Source: Albula goreensis (Eukaryota > Chordata > Actinopteri > Albuliformes > Albulidae). From it: DNA of 64,000 nt. This document shows, piece by piece, positions 12,602 to 24,396 of the stretch. A program made the translations under genes and the position numbers. Under the pieces are notes generated by a model. That model worked only from the letters and a program-made list of their open reading frames with translations, was not told where the DNA came from and did no database searches. The first letter of the stretch is position 1; each line of letters starts with the position of its first letter. The DNA lies in assembly GCA_022829145.1 (NCBI GenBank), contig CM040753.1, positions 13,840,884-13,904,883 on the forward strand. Direction: 5' to 3'.

Positions 12602-13200
12602 AAAATATGTAGGTTGCTACATTATGATCAGACATTGCTCTAATTAACCCGTTGAATGCCCACCCCCATAGTCAAAGAAATAAATCGAGAGATTTAAATA
12701 TTTCACCACTCAAAGTTCACTGAGACAAATATAGCGCAGTCTGACTATTATTCTCATATAGGCCTATAATTTATGTAAATATATGTTGGTACTCCACAGG
12801 TTTGCAAAGCGGGAAAGTGGAAGTATGTGTTTAAAACGTGAAAATAGAAACTTGTGACACGGACGTTCAGGGTTCAGATTCATAAAGTATTGCATAATGG
12901 GAGCCCTGATGCAGGATCAGTTGTCCTCTGTCCATACCCGTACCTGAACTATTATGAACTGAAGGACAATGCTAATCCTACATCAGCACTCTGGACTCTC
13001 TGTATGAAAACATGGTCTTCTCAGTTTCTCTCCTTTCTGCACAATATGTCAAAAAGCCTTAAGCTGCAGCAATTTTTTATCTTTATTTTACTTCCCCTTT
13101 TTATCCTTCCATGGGAATTGCCAAGCGTCCCATTGAAACACCAGTGGGCCGTCTGTACCATTGCAAGGAGCTCTGCAACTATGGCATGCTCAATTCTGCT

Positions 13201-13614
13201 TGTATCTGTGCAGCTCTGGAGCTGAAGCATGTGCAGTCCTGCTGTATCTGTGCAGCTCTGGAGCTGAAGCATGAGCAGTCCTTCTGTATCTGTGCAGCTC
13301 TGGAGCTGAAGCATGAGCAGTCCTTCTGTATCTGTGCAGCTCTGGAGCTGAAGCATGTGCAGTCCTGCTGTATCTGTGCAGCTCTGGAGCTGAAGCATGT
13401 GCAGTCCTGCTTGTATCTGTGCAGCTCTGGAGCTGAAGCATGTGCAGTCCTGCTTGTATCTGTGCAGCTCTGGAGCTGAAGCATGTGCAGTCCTGCTGTA
13501 TCTGTGCAGCTCTGGAGCTGAAGCATGTGCAGTCCTGCTGTATCTGTGCAGCTCTGGAGCTGAAGCATGTGCAGTCCTGCTGTATCTGTGCAGCTCTGGA
13601 GCTGAAGCATGTGC
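13201..13614. repeat. 42-bp minisatellite, 10 copies
   Basis: The unit begins TGTATCTGTGCAGCTCTGGA and continues through GCTGAAGCATGTGCAGTCCT. Copies start at 13201, 13243, 13285, 13327, 13369, 13412, 13455, 13497, 13539 and 13581. Two copies are 43 bp because of an inserted T. Copies 2 and 3 share GAGCAGTCCTTC. Because 42 is a multiple of three and the unit lacks stops in several frames, 14-residue repeats appear in ORFs on both strands. I regard these as artefacts. Confidence 0.96.
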
Positions 13615-14089
13615 TGAATTGAAAAGGCCAGAAAAAAAAGATCAGAAAAAGGCTAGACTTGAACCTGAAAAGTCAAGCATCTGAGACTTACCCTGTGCTC
13701 GTAGTCAGCTCATTTATGAAGTGATCCATAGGGACATCCTATCCGTGTTAAAAATGATACCTCTGTAATCCTAGTAGGGCATGAACAAAGTATTTTTTCA
13801 GAAAACACCATGAGTAAACCTTTAATTTTTCAGAGGTTACACATATGTTGCCGGACAGACTTAGTAAATGGGAAACAGAACGATTTTCCATTATGCCAAA
13901 GAACTGTTGCTCTTACTCGTGTTAGATTTATCTTCTAAAATAACAGTAAGTACCATTGATTTTTTTTTCTTCCTTGTTCTTATCAGATGACAGAGGGCTT
14001 GTAAACATCTGTGTGGTTCATAGAAGCATAGAGGTGAGGAGAAAAATTAAAAGATTGTAGAGGTGTTTCTAAACCATCCTTTATCACAC

Positions 14090-14097
14090 TGGCCTAG
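14090..14097. repeat. Left 8-bp target duplication of the hAT element
   Basis: TGGCCTAG, identical to 14761-14768. Confidence 0.88.
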
Positions 14098-14760
14098 TAG
14101 GGCTGTGTATTGGCAAGAATCTGGCGATACAATACGTATCATGATACAAGGGTTATGATCATAATTTAGAGTAAACATGCAATACTTCTTTGCCTCTGGC
14201 TCCTCATTTGTATCAGTAGTTTTGGTGGATGTTTTAAATAATGAATCCAGACTTGTTTAGAACAAGCCATGATGGACAAGGACGAAGAACAGCTCAAACT
14301 GGCTAGCGACCAGGTGACACTTAAGACGTCAGGAGAAGATGTGACTGAGTTAGAGTGAGAGTTAAAAGAGGGTGCAGGATTTTGAGGCAGGGAACATTCT
14401 AAGAGCAAGATTCTAGAATATTAGAAACAACGTGAGCAGTTCAGTCAAGGGGGGCCGTGACCTGGTGACAGAAAAGCACCAGTGACAGTTTGGATTTCAT
14501 CGGCAGTGTGCTGCGAACCAGCAGCCTCCTTGCCATGGACTGGCGCCGGTCCGCGATCCATAGTGTGAGTAACTCTGGATTACAACACTGCGATCTAGTG
14601 GTCGGGGGTTTGAACACAACACAAAATGAACCACTGTCTACAATGAAAATCTTTGCATATAAACTATTAATTAAAAATCAAAACTGTATCGATTCCCATA
14701 CAGTATTACAAAACATGATATCGCGGTACTCAGGTGAATCAATATTTTCTTACACCCCTA
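14098..14760. mobile_element. Non-autonomous hAT-type DNA transposon with 8-bp target duplication
   Basis: The 663-bp element starts TAGGGCTGTGTA and ends TTACACCCCTA, imperfect terminal inverted repeats of the hAT type. The sub-terminal sequence (GGCGATACAATACGTATCATGATACAAGG on the left, TATCGCGGTACTCAGGTGAATC on the right) has the CGATAC/ATATCGCG pattern common in fish hAT elements. It is flanked by the perfect 8-bp duplication TGGCCTAG (14090-14097 and 14761-14768), the length typical of hAT. There is no transposase ORF, so it must have been mobilised in trans. The interior contains a GC-rich patch at about 14520-14620. Confidence 0.85.
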
Positions 14761-14768
14761 TGGCCTAG
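14761..14768. repeat. Right 8-bp target duplication of the hAT element
   Basis: TGGCCTAG, identical to 14090-14097. Confidence 0.88.
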
Positions 14769-17700
14769 TATGGTCTTTATTGTGTTTTGTGCTTTGGCTT
14801 AGTAGGTGGTGGGGTTTGGCAAAGCGAGGTGCCATTTAGGGAGCTTATTTACAGAAAAAGGCACCATGTTCTCCCTGTTTAGTTCTCGTGGGAAACACTG
14901 TTTTTCCTGCTGATGCCATGGCTGGAGAATATAGTATATATATATAAATGATTCGGACCTCTTGCTCTGAGAGAAACTGTCAGACAACACAGCAGCTGAT
15001 ACTCAGGCACAAATTATTGCTCCACAAAGCTGGGAAATTTTCATGAAAGATTAAAGACACGTTTGTAGGGCTGAAATATGGCCATCTTCAGAGTGTGTGA
15101 ATGGGTTGAGTTGGAAAAGGGACAACAGTGGCTCAATGCAAGGCAGGAAGGATGCCTAATGACATTTGCACGGTCACAAAGAAATGGACTTGTTGTGGGC
15201 TGTTTCTTACTTTTGTGTTTACATTTAAAACATGTCACCATTCAGGTGTGATATAAAAAATTACTGGACAGCAAACTGAAGGAGTAAATATGTTCTGTTT
15301 GCCAAATGATAATATAAGTGCTACACAGTCTAAAATAATACCTTATGTGAAAACTAACTGCTAAAATTAGGGCAACACACCCTACAATGCTGTGCTAAAG
15401 GTTAATTTTAGTTGTACACAGGCTGAAATAAAACCCTGTTCTGCGGAAGAAAAGAGTGGCCTACTGTCAGCGTAAGGTCTGCTGAGAGGCCCTAATTAGC
15501 CCAGCAGATACTACAGCCTGGCTGTTTCCCCTGCAGGCTGGACCTTGCTCAAAAGCCTGGCCTGGAACACACCACCTCCTTCCTCCCTCCCGAATACAGT
15601 TAGGAGCTGTGCAAAGCCCATCTGAATATGAGTGAGAGCGTTAGATTAATAGCCCAGAGTCCCTCTGCAGCTAGGCTATGCCCAGGTTGCCATTTTCTTT
15701 TCTCTGTCCCTCTCCAAACATGGAAGCTTTATTTTAATTTGATATCTCTGAAGTGTCATTTGCCTCCAGGTTTGAGTAGGGACTTTTCTTCTTGACTGGG
15801 AGCCATTTCCCACAATAGAAATGATACTTTGTATGTTTGTGCCCTAGCCAAGGCATAATCAATTTAAGAGTTTGTCTTGGGTCATTATTACCTGCTGCAG
15901 AGCCATCTGTTAGCCAAGTCTGAGGCAGGTTTGTGCCAGGTAGCTCAAGTGTTGGATTGAATAGAAACAAGGAGGCCTGAAACACACTAGGGGAAAAGTC
16001 TATCCAGATGGCCTGGGACAGCAGCCTGTTCACCCAGCCAAATGGGGCTGGACGTATTTAAGAGAACCATTTCTAAATATAATTACCCTCAGCATTTATT
16101 AAAAGATGAGGCTGTTCAAACACTTATCCATAACCAGCTCTAAAATATACAATATATTAAATACTGCCTGTGCACAAGGTTTGTTTATTTTAAAAATCAT
16201 GTTTCATAAAAATAACAAATGTGGAAAAAATTTACTGTGTGCATTAATAAGTTATGAATCGATTTTGTCAGACATAATATTCCAGCAATTAATAAGTTGT
16301 ATGACTGACACTTTGTAATGGAACAATTATTTTCCTAAAGGAAGAACTCTTTATAAGCAATCAATCAGTTCAGCAAAAACATGCAATGAAATAAGTAAGA
16401 CTGAGGCAGATGTTTGTAAATTTTTCATGACCTTATATAGTTATCTAGAAATCATTTAAATTTGTAATTACTAGTATTGATTGGTTTCTGTCTGTGCTGG
16501 CAGTGCAGGTTTCGTATCCTTTAATATCACACTGATTTGAATCCACAATGCAGCTGGTCACAAATGACTTTTCAAAGATTAGTTCTCTGCAAAGTCAAAA
16601 ATGTAATCTTAAAGTTATTCTTTCACTAAGAAACTGCAAAGTCGCTCAGTGCAGATGAGAAAATGATCATATTTACAAGCATTGGAGTCAGTGGGTCAGT
16701 AAAAGCACAGGTGAGATTTTGTTAATTTAAGGGCTTAAAAGTACCCTCAAGTAAAAGGGAAACACAGCATACTTTTGTCCTACATTACACGTGCTCATTA
16801 CATGTACTCAAAAGACCAACCATATAACATGTCAGCTCTTCACCACTGTGCTTCTCTGGGTTATTGTCTGGAAGGGTCATGAGTGCAGCACTTTCCCTTT
16901 CAAAAAGTGAGTAAATCAAGGGTCTGACTGTGTGTGAGTGCAAAGACCAGGCTGCAGGTTCTGCTGGGTAAAGTGTGACCTTCATTTTGTCTTTCCTTTA
17001 TTAGTTAGTTCTCTTATCCATAGCCTTTCTGTCAGTCCTTTAATGTGTCACATAAGCAAAAGTTGCTCATTTACTGTGGAAAAACTGGGACACAGGGGTG
17101 ACATTCTGCTGGTGACAGGCTTGTATGGTAATGAGTGGTCTGTGCTGTGCAGGACCCAATCTATCCTCTATGTACAACCATCACTCAAAATAAAAAAAGA
17201 TTTTTTTTGAAATTGTGAAAATGTAAAAGAATAATCTTCAGTCAATGTCATGCTAAAATCATTCAGCCATGTAACAGAATACAGTCTCTGCAATGCTACA
17301 GTCTTTCAGTCACATACAGAATAATACTGCCTATGGCGTGCAATAGTCTTTCAGTTGTGTAGCTAACTGAATAAAGCCAGATGACCTCAATATTGCAAAG
17401 GTAAATAGCATTAAATTGACTTATCTTTCTCTTTTTATTCTTCAATAACAGAGATTAGTTTTCTGTAGAAGGCTGTGGTTAATCTAATTTTGCACCTTTT
17501 AGATATCTAAACAACAGGGGAACCAAGTTTTTATTTATTCAATATTCATTTTTTACTGCTGAGTGAGCAAATTAGCACTTGGCTCAGTACTCTGTGCCGT
17601 AAAGTTTCAGCAGTATTATCATCAGACTGACATGTTTCTGCTTCATTCCATATTACAGATGTGGGTTTGTATTGGTCTCCAAATCAGTGATAATATCATT

Positions 17701-18778
17701 TTCATTTATTCAGTCACAAAAGTTGAGATTTTAACAGATTTCTTACACAATTTTAAGCTGGTTGTGCTCACTATACATGGATGGGAACAGAAATATTAGA
17801 AAGTGTATTCATTTGTATGAAATTTATGAAGAAAACAACATTCTCTGAGGCAGGGAATTGTTTGGGTTGAACAGTGAGGCTAGATTACTTGACAGTTTCC
17901 TTATTGGCCAAGGTTTAAGTTCTAATTAAACTTAACTTATCATAAAAATCAGTGATGCTAAAACCCTGGAAGACCTGTATGAAGAAGATTCATTCACAGA
18001 GTTTAGTATTGGTGTTGGGCTGTTGGAGTCAGCCAAGTTTATTAACAATAAAAAACAGTAGCTAGTATTTAAAGAGGGTGTACAGTGTTATGTCCTGGCG
18101 ATTGGTTTAGACCTGTAAGAAAGCACTGGGTTTTTATTAGGTCCCAGCTGACTAGCCTAATTTCTAATTAATGGTTTGACATAAACTAATGAACTTAATG
18201 GAGTAAACTGAGTAGCATATGGCTTCCCTATGGGGATCCATATTTAAACCTTTAATTTTGATAAATGATGCCCCAGGTTATGTTTTGTATTAGCATTTAA
18301 TTTGCCGGGGAGGATTATACATGGATGGCAAAGATCAAATGCACTTTAACTGGCAGTTGGGGGGTTGGGGGTCGTGTGGTGCCCCTTTTTGAAAGATGAA
18401 CATGTGCCATGCTTTGATGGATCGTTCCGTTCGCCATGAGCGTAACCTTTGTGGGATTAAAGGACAGTGGCAGGGCGGCTGCTGTGGTGGATTTTACGGT
18501 GTGCGTCACGACGTCTGCCAAACTGCGTTCAGAGACTGGTGGCGATGATGGGGATTAGAGCAGCAGATGAAAAGGTATTTATGCAGAATGTCCCTCAGGT
18601 GATCAGCCATACCCAGTGTGTTCTTCTCTCTGTTTTAGCAGCGTCCCTTAGGTAGCGAAGTCAGAGAGAGCTGTAGGTTTACATCCTGCTTCCTGTTTGG
18701 AACTGGCATGCATTGTTAACGTCATCTCTTGTGTTCTTTCAGCCTAAAGTTCTTTTTCTCTCTACCTTCAACTTTCTA
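14769..18778. other. Noncoding stretch without recognised genes
   Basis: The sequence looks unique and AT-rich, with a slightly GC-richer patch at about 15460-16050. ORFs are at most about 100 codons and have no recognisable features. Conservation between fish would be needed to say whether it holds enhancers. Confidence 0.55.
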
Positions 18779-19929
18779 CAGTGCTGTGCAAAAGCCAGAG
18801 ACCACCTTTTAGTTAATTAAATATTCCCATCAAATAGCCATTTGGTACAGATTATTTATTTTTTGGAGTCAAACAATAATGTAGGGAACATATACTTAAC
18901 AGAAAGTCACACAAAAGCCTTCAACACTAAGTATAATATGGACACTATCAAGAGTTTCCAGTACTGGAGTTAAAACAATGATTCTAACATATTGAGAAAA
19001 TGGGACTCCTAACAAACATGCAATACTGGCAGACCACATAATCCATCACTTCCAGATAAACAAAACTTATAGCTTTCTTCTTTGAGAGGAAAGATCAGAA
19101 GAAAAAAAGACTTTGGAAAAAACACAGCTCCACTCTTGCTTCAGATCTGAAAAAAATCCACAGGTGTCTCTTTCGATCCTTCCACTGTGAGAAGACCACT
19201 CAACGCTATGGGTCAAAGGATGTGCAGTTATCAAAAAGCCATTACTAATTAAAGGAATGGACAAAAGAGAAGAGAATTTGTACTAGAACTCTTCACCTGA
19301 GAGGTGCAGTAAGGTTTAATGGACTGATTAGTCTACATGTGAGATTTAACTGAAGGCAGTATATTTGTGCCACTAAAGCAATAAAAGACAACCAACAGCC
19401 AAGCATGGTGGAGGATCAGTGCAAGTTTGGCTGTTTGACGTCATGAAAGCAGGTACATACAAACAAATCCTAATACACCATGCTTACCCTCTGGAAAATG
19501 TTTGACTGGGAACAAGTACATTCTACAGTAAGATACCCCAAGCACACCACTAAGAAGGTAAAGATGTACTTATCACACTAAGAAGCTGCTGGTGTTCGTA
19601 GAAGAATGGACTGGTCACCCCAGGGCCCAGATCTCAGCATCATTGAATGGGAATTTGAGAGTCAGAAAATGCAACCAACAAGACTGAACTGTGCAAATGT
19701 TACAAGAAGCATGGAAAAATTACCCGGCAAATATCTTCGGAAATCTCAGAGTGACTCTGTAAAGGCAAAAAGTGGACACACTAACCACTGAAAAAGTTGT
19801 GCAGACTTTGTGTAATTTTGTTAAATATAATGTGTCCTACATTTATTTCAGACACTAAATATCATGCACTTAATGGTATTTTAAATGGAAATTAAATAAA
19901 AGGTGATCTTTGACTACTGTGCACCGCCA
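18779..19929 (+). mobile_element. Decayed Tc1-like DNA transposon
   Basis: The left end CAGTGCTGTGCAAAAGCC follows a TA and matches the Tc1-type fish terminus I know. The right end, read in reverse, contains GTCAAAGATCACCTTTTATT, an inverted copy of the left GCCAGAGACCACCTTTTAGTT. A broken transposase reads on the + strand: about 19606-19660 gives a W-x8-GPDLSIIEWEFE block corresponding to the Tc1 'SPDLNPIEHLW' motif that carries a catalytic acidic residue. About 19700-19790 follows the C-terminal '...EYLRKL..SMP..' and 'GGHT' region. Frameshifts, stops and loss of the N-terminal DNA-binding part make it a dead copy. Confidence 0.82.
19606..19791 (+). pseudogene. Tc1-like transposase C-terminal fragment (broken)
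   Basis: The visible remnants are the GPDLSIIEWEFE segment (family motif SPDLNPIEHLW), KLPGKYLRKSQSDS (family: IPxEYLRKLxxSMPRR) and a terminal SGHTNH (family: KGGHTKY). Tc1 transposases cut and paste DNA through a DDE catalytic triad in an RNase H-like fold. Upstream parts are shifted or lost, so no activity is expected. Confidence 0.75.
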
Positions 19930-19964
19930 TATTTTTCCCAACCTTCACCTTTTTATTTCTTTCT

Positions 19965-19965
<1 letters not shown>

Positions 19966-19996
<31 letters not shown>
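19966..19996. repeat. (TC)n microsatellite
   Basis: This is a pure CT run of about 15 units just beyond the Tc1-like element. Confidence 0.97.
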
Positions 19997-20001
<5 letters not shown>

Positions 20002-23000
20002 TAAATCCAACCATGTCTTTGTGAAAGCGGTCAACATGTGTAATTGCTGTGTAATCATGTTATGCCTTTCTTTTGGATGCGTTCTAATTTCATAAAGGGA
20101 GGCTGTAATAGCACTGGACCTGCTGTGGCATCTCTCTGATGGAACTGTAATGCGATTGGAGGGTGTTTTACAAGAGAAGGTGAAGAGTGGTTTCACTTCT
20201 TGATCATCGATCAGGAGTAGTTGCAGGGCCTTAGACAGTGAGGCCTTGTGTTCAATCATTAATGAATAATAAATAATAAATGTAAGGGCAGTGGATAAGA
20301 TGTTTTGCTTTTTACCATTCTTCACAACATCTAGTGCATTAAGCCCAAGTATATGCAGTGGTAGAATGGGGGTTAGGATAAGGCTGGTGTTTTTACACCT
20401 ACAAGAGAAGTCTAAAAAGTGTTAATCAAGCAAACAATACTGGCTTGTTCAACTGTCAGTCTTTCTCATTAGTCAAAGTGCTACACTGGAAAGAAATGCT
20501 TTCTTCCTATTAATTATATAGAATTTTAATGAAAGACTGTTAGTCTAATACAAGGTTCAGTGATCTGCATGCCAGAGCTAATCCATTTTAAATGAGAAAG
20601 CCAGCACTGCTTGTGTTTCCTTCTTGTTACAAATATGCCTAATCCTGAATTTTCACTTGTTACAAAAGTATACCATATCATTCATTGCTGTTTGTCGTGA
20701 TTAATGACCTCAATAACCTTTGTGCTACATTAAAACAGCAGAAATAGAAACACTGTTTCAGTGGTTGATTATATCCCCTTAGCAGTATTGTATTGGATGT
20801 CAGGATTTTATCTGCCATTTCTGAGAAAGTCTTTTTGAGACAGCCTCCACCCTTAGAGATGAGGAGTATTTCAGTTACGTACCGCATATTTGAAATGAAC
20901 ATTTTAATTTGTGTCTGCAACTCGTGATAAATCATGTTCGTTCGTGCTATTGCTACTTCACAAAAGTGCTTATTAAAATTCATTAGTATATTTTAACCAG
21001 ATCAATTGGATAACAATGAAATCCAATTGATTTAAATATGTATAAAAAAATTACACCAAAAAAATTACAGTTTTAAACTACATTTAAAACTACTCAGCTC
21101 TTACATTTAGATTGCACTGCATGCTTTATTTATTACTGCATCTGATTACATAAATTAAAGCCACTTATTTTGAAAAGAAACTATCCAAGTTCTTGAATTG
21201 CAAGATAGAGTTTGTGCATGGCTATGTCGCCCATTTGTCTGATCAACTTTCAAAACTGAAGTTTTCTGTGCTACGCAGCAGACTCTTTGTACTAGGTAAC
21301 GTAACTCAGAGAAAACTGGGGTCATCAAGTTTTAGTGGGGGGCATGTCATTTTCCAGGCTGAATGATGAAGACCCTTTATGGGTCCTCCTACTTTTCTGC
21401 CCTGCACTGGCCAGGCGTGGCCACATAAGCCAGGTCAGAATATGAATAATTGTTTTCCGCGTAACTATTTCCTCAGAAAAAACACTGAGCGCTACCAAGT
21501 CAGAAACCTCCCCCCCTCCTAAACTATCCTCCAAACTAAATGTACTTACATTAAGTTCATATCCTTTTGGGTTGAGATTCAGATTATTTCAGATTGATTT
21601 GTTAAATTAAAACCTCAATTAATTAATAAAAAAATTAATTAATTAATTAATTAATTAATTAATTAATGTGTATACAGACTTTAATTTAGCATAACTATTT
21701 AAGTGGAGATTAAAAGTATTGTGTAGGTATAATTCCCCAATTAAACCAAACTACCTAAACAGCACTGGCATTCATTTTATGTTTACCCAGGATTTATATT
21801 CTAGAGGGGTAAAACCCCAGCTTTAAAAATTAGAAGTACTACTATGTATTTGTTCCTGCCATTGAATGAACCTCTGATTTCAATAAAAATGCCCTCATCT
21901 GACTGAAGAGTTGTGCTGATTAGAATCAACTGGTTTAGTGCATGTCTGGGGTAAATACATGGTAGTACTTAACCTTTCTAAAGCCAGCTACAAAGAAAAC
22001 CTTATTTATTTATTGTTTTTAGATTCACTTACCTCATTCACCCTATTAAAATGGCACATTTTTCTGCAGTGGGTTATTAATTATTAAATGAACACAGTAA
22101 ATCCCTCTTCTAACCTGATTTTTTAAATAATTCTTTTTTTCTCACTATGGGGGATGCAGCAGTAGAAACTGCTTATGTTTAATATTTATGCATCTTCATT
22201 TGCTCACAGTGAGAGTGGCAATATTAAATGGACTTTTAGGGTGAACTAAGGGTGACCCATTGGGGAGTTCTGTGTGTGCGCTGGTTGTCATATGTTATAT
22301 CTTGATTAAGGTTTTTTTTTTAAAACTTGTGTGTCAGGTCCAGAATTTGTAAAGAGTTGGCAAGCTAACACTTTTTGTCTTTGATCTCCTCATTTTTATC
22401 AAGGGTTTAGTTTTAGTGACAATGTGTACACATTTCAAGTGTTTAAGCATTCATTAATCTGAGTTGAGGTCTATCAGTAATCAATTCAAATGTATCCTTT
22501 TTTAAAGTCCTAATGTGCCATAGAAATTAATAAGCTGTCTGAGACCTGATCTGGCTGATTAAAAGTACATAAATGAATATGGAGTATTCATTCTGTGTAA
22601 CCCGGGTATCTGATCTGTTTCTGATGCAATGTGCAATTAAGAATGTAAATCATCCTTCTTGAGGCCTTAAAATTTTCAGAATAAAACAATTAACAGCTTG
22701 TTATACATGAGCCATCACTGCTGTGGCTGGAATGAAAACCAGTGCATTCCGAGGCCCCAGGACCAGGATGGGAAACCAGTGCTATGTACTCTGAGGGTGG
22801 GCAACTCCAATGCAGGGGGCAGTGTATGTGATGGATTTTGTTTTCACCATTTACCCTGGCCACATGTATGCTCCAGCACAGTTTTACTTGCTGATTATAT
22901 TACAGTTAAACATTTCATATAGCATCCTGTGAACACGTCCCATGTCATTTACAGTCTTACAAATGTTTGCATGCAGATCATTTTAATGAGTGAACAGTTT

Positions 23001-24308
23001 GCACAGTTAAGTGCAGTAGCAGCTCTCCCTGTGGGCACTGTGGGCTGGATGTGGCCTGTTGCTAAAGCATTCTGAGGGAAATATCCCATTAGTAGAAACC
23101 AATCTGAGTCATTGCACAGGAAGTGAGATGGGTATATGCTCAACATTATGCTTTCCAGGGTAAGATTACTAAACATGCCTGATGTACAGTGAAATTCGAT
23201 ACAGGAATTCAGAAAACAAGCATTCTCCCCGAACACCCTCTGGGTTGCATATTTCATTCATGAGCTCTTTCAAAGTAAAGGTTTGCTTGGTAACCTCAGG
23301 CTTAGAGACATTGTTTAGAATGAAGGAGATGCCAGCTCTGAGTGGGCACAGGAAGCACTATGCATCGCCTTGTGCTTTTCCAGCACTGTTTTGAGTCACT
23401 GCACTCCTTTTTGAATGGCATTTGTCATGTGACTAAGCCACTTAATTACAATCATGTGTTTCAAATAAAAAGAAATATGTTTTACCTAACACGCACAATG
23501 TGTTATATCTCTGTGTGTTCCACATAGTTATTAACAGCAATGAAAGCTTTATCCTCAGTTTCCCATGCATGTAATCACTTCACCTCACCAGCATCCGAGA
23601 CGTGCTAATTATCAGTGGGAGTCGTTAAGTTTGACTGCAAATAAAATAACAGCAGATGTCTGTTTAACACAAGTCATTTATTTTATTAAAAAATAGCATG
23701 GCTCAATTCCTCGACATTAATATATAGTTACCTTTAGAACCCATGATATGTGTAAAATGGTCATGATAACCAAAGCTGCTTCTCTGTCTACTGCTAGCCT
23801 AGTCTTAAGGCAATGATCCTGTTATCTACATTACAGAGTGTTATTCATTTGTAAAGGCTGATGAAAAATATAAACAGTCCAGAACTCTGAATGCGGCTGC
23901 TGATGTAACTGACCTTAAACATGTGGTTGAAAGAGAACTGACTCTTGGTATTTCTGCATTCATTCACAATCTCAAATGCAGCCTGATATTCAGCAGAAGC
24001 TCCAGTGCACTCAAGGTGTTCATCAAGCAACCATACTGCACACATAGTGAAGTGGAGATTCAAACACCAGTGAGTTTGCTTTGTCCTGTTGTTGAGGACA
24101 AACCTTTCTGTCCCAAAAAGAAAAAGAAAAAAACTCCTGCAATATTATTCTACCTGGCCACTATTTTTTCACAATTCCAACAGAACTAAAGCTGCATCTA
24201 CACTCTCCTCAACTTTCTTTTCCAGGACAGGTCATTCCTTCATGCCCTCTTAGAAGGGAGAGGACAGTGTGTTTTGCAATCTTATAGAAGTATTCCCAAA
24301 TTAAAACA

Positions 24309-24310
<2 letters not shown>
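19997..24310. other. Noncoding stretch without recognised genes
   Basis: This is AT-rich DNA with an (AATT)n array at 21617-21667. A short stretch at about 22740-22785 (GAGGCCCCAGGACCAGGATG) resembles the 'CCAGGACC' core seen in dispersed fish repeats. No gene is seen. Confidence 0.55.
21617..21667. repeat. (AATT)n microsatellite
   Basis: This is a tetranucleotide AATT array with one interruption by A residues near 21627-21634. Confidence 0.95.

Positions 24311-24395
<85 letters not shown>
24311..24395. repeat. (GT)n microsatellite, about 42 units
   Basis: This is a pure GT array of 85 bp. Confidence 0.98.

Positions 24396-24396
<1 letters not shown>

Noticed and set aside
13021-13684. Overlapping ORFs of up to 143 codons on both strands
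   Set aside because: They are created by the 42-bp minisatellite, which is stop-free in several frames; single-base insertions shift the frame within the array.
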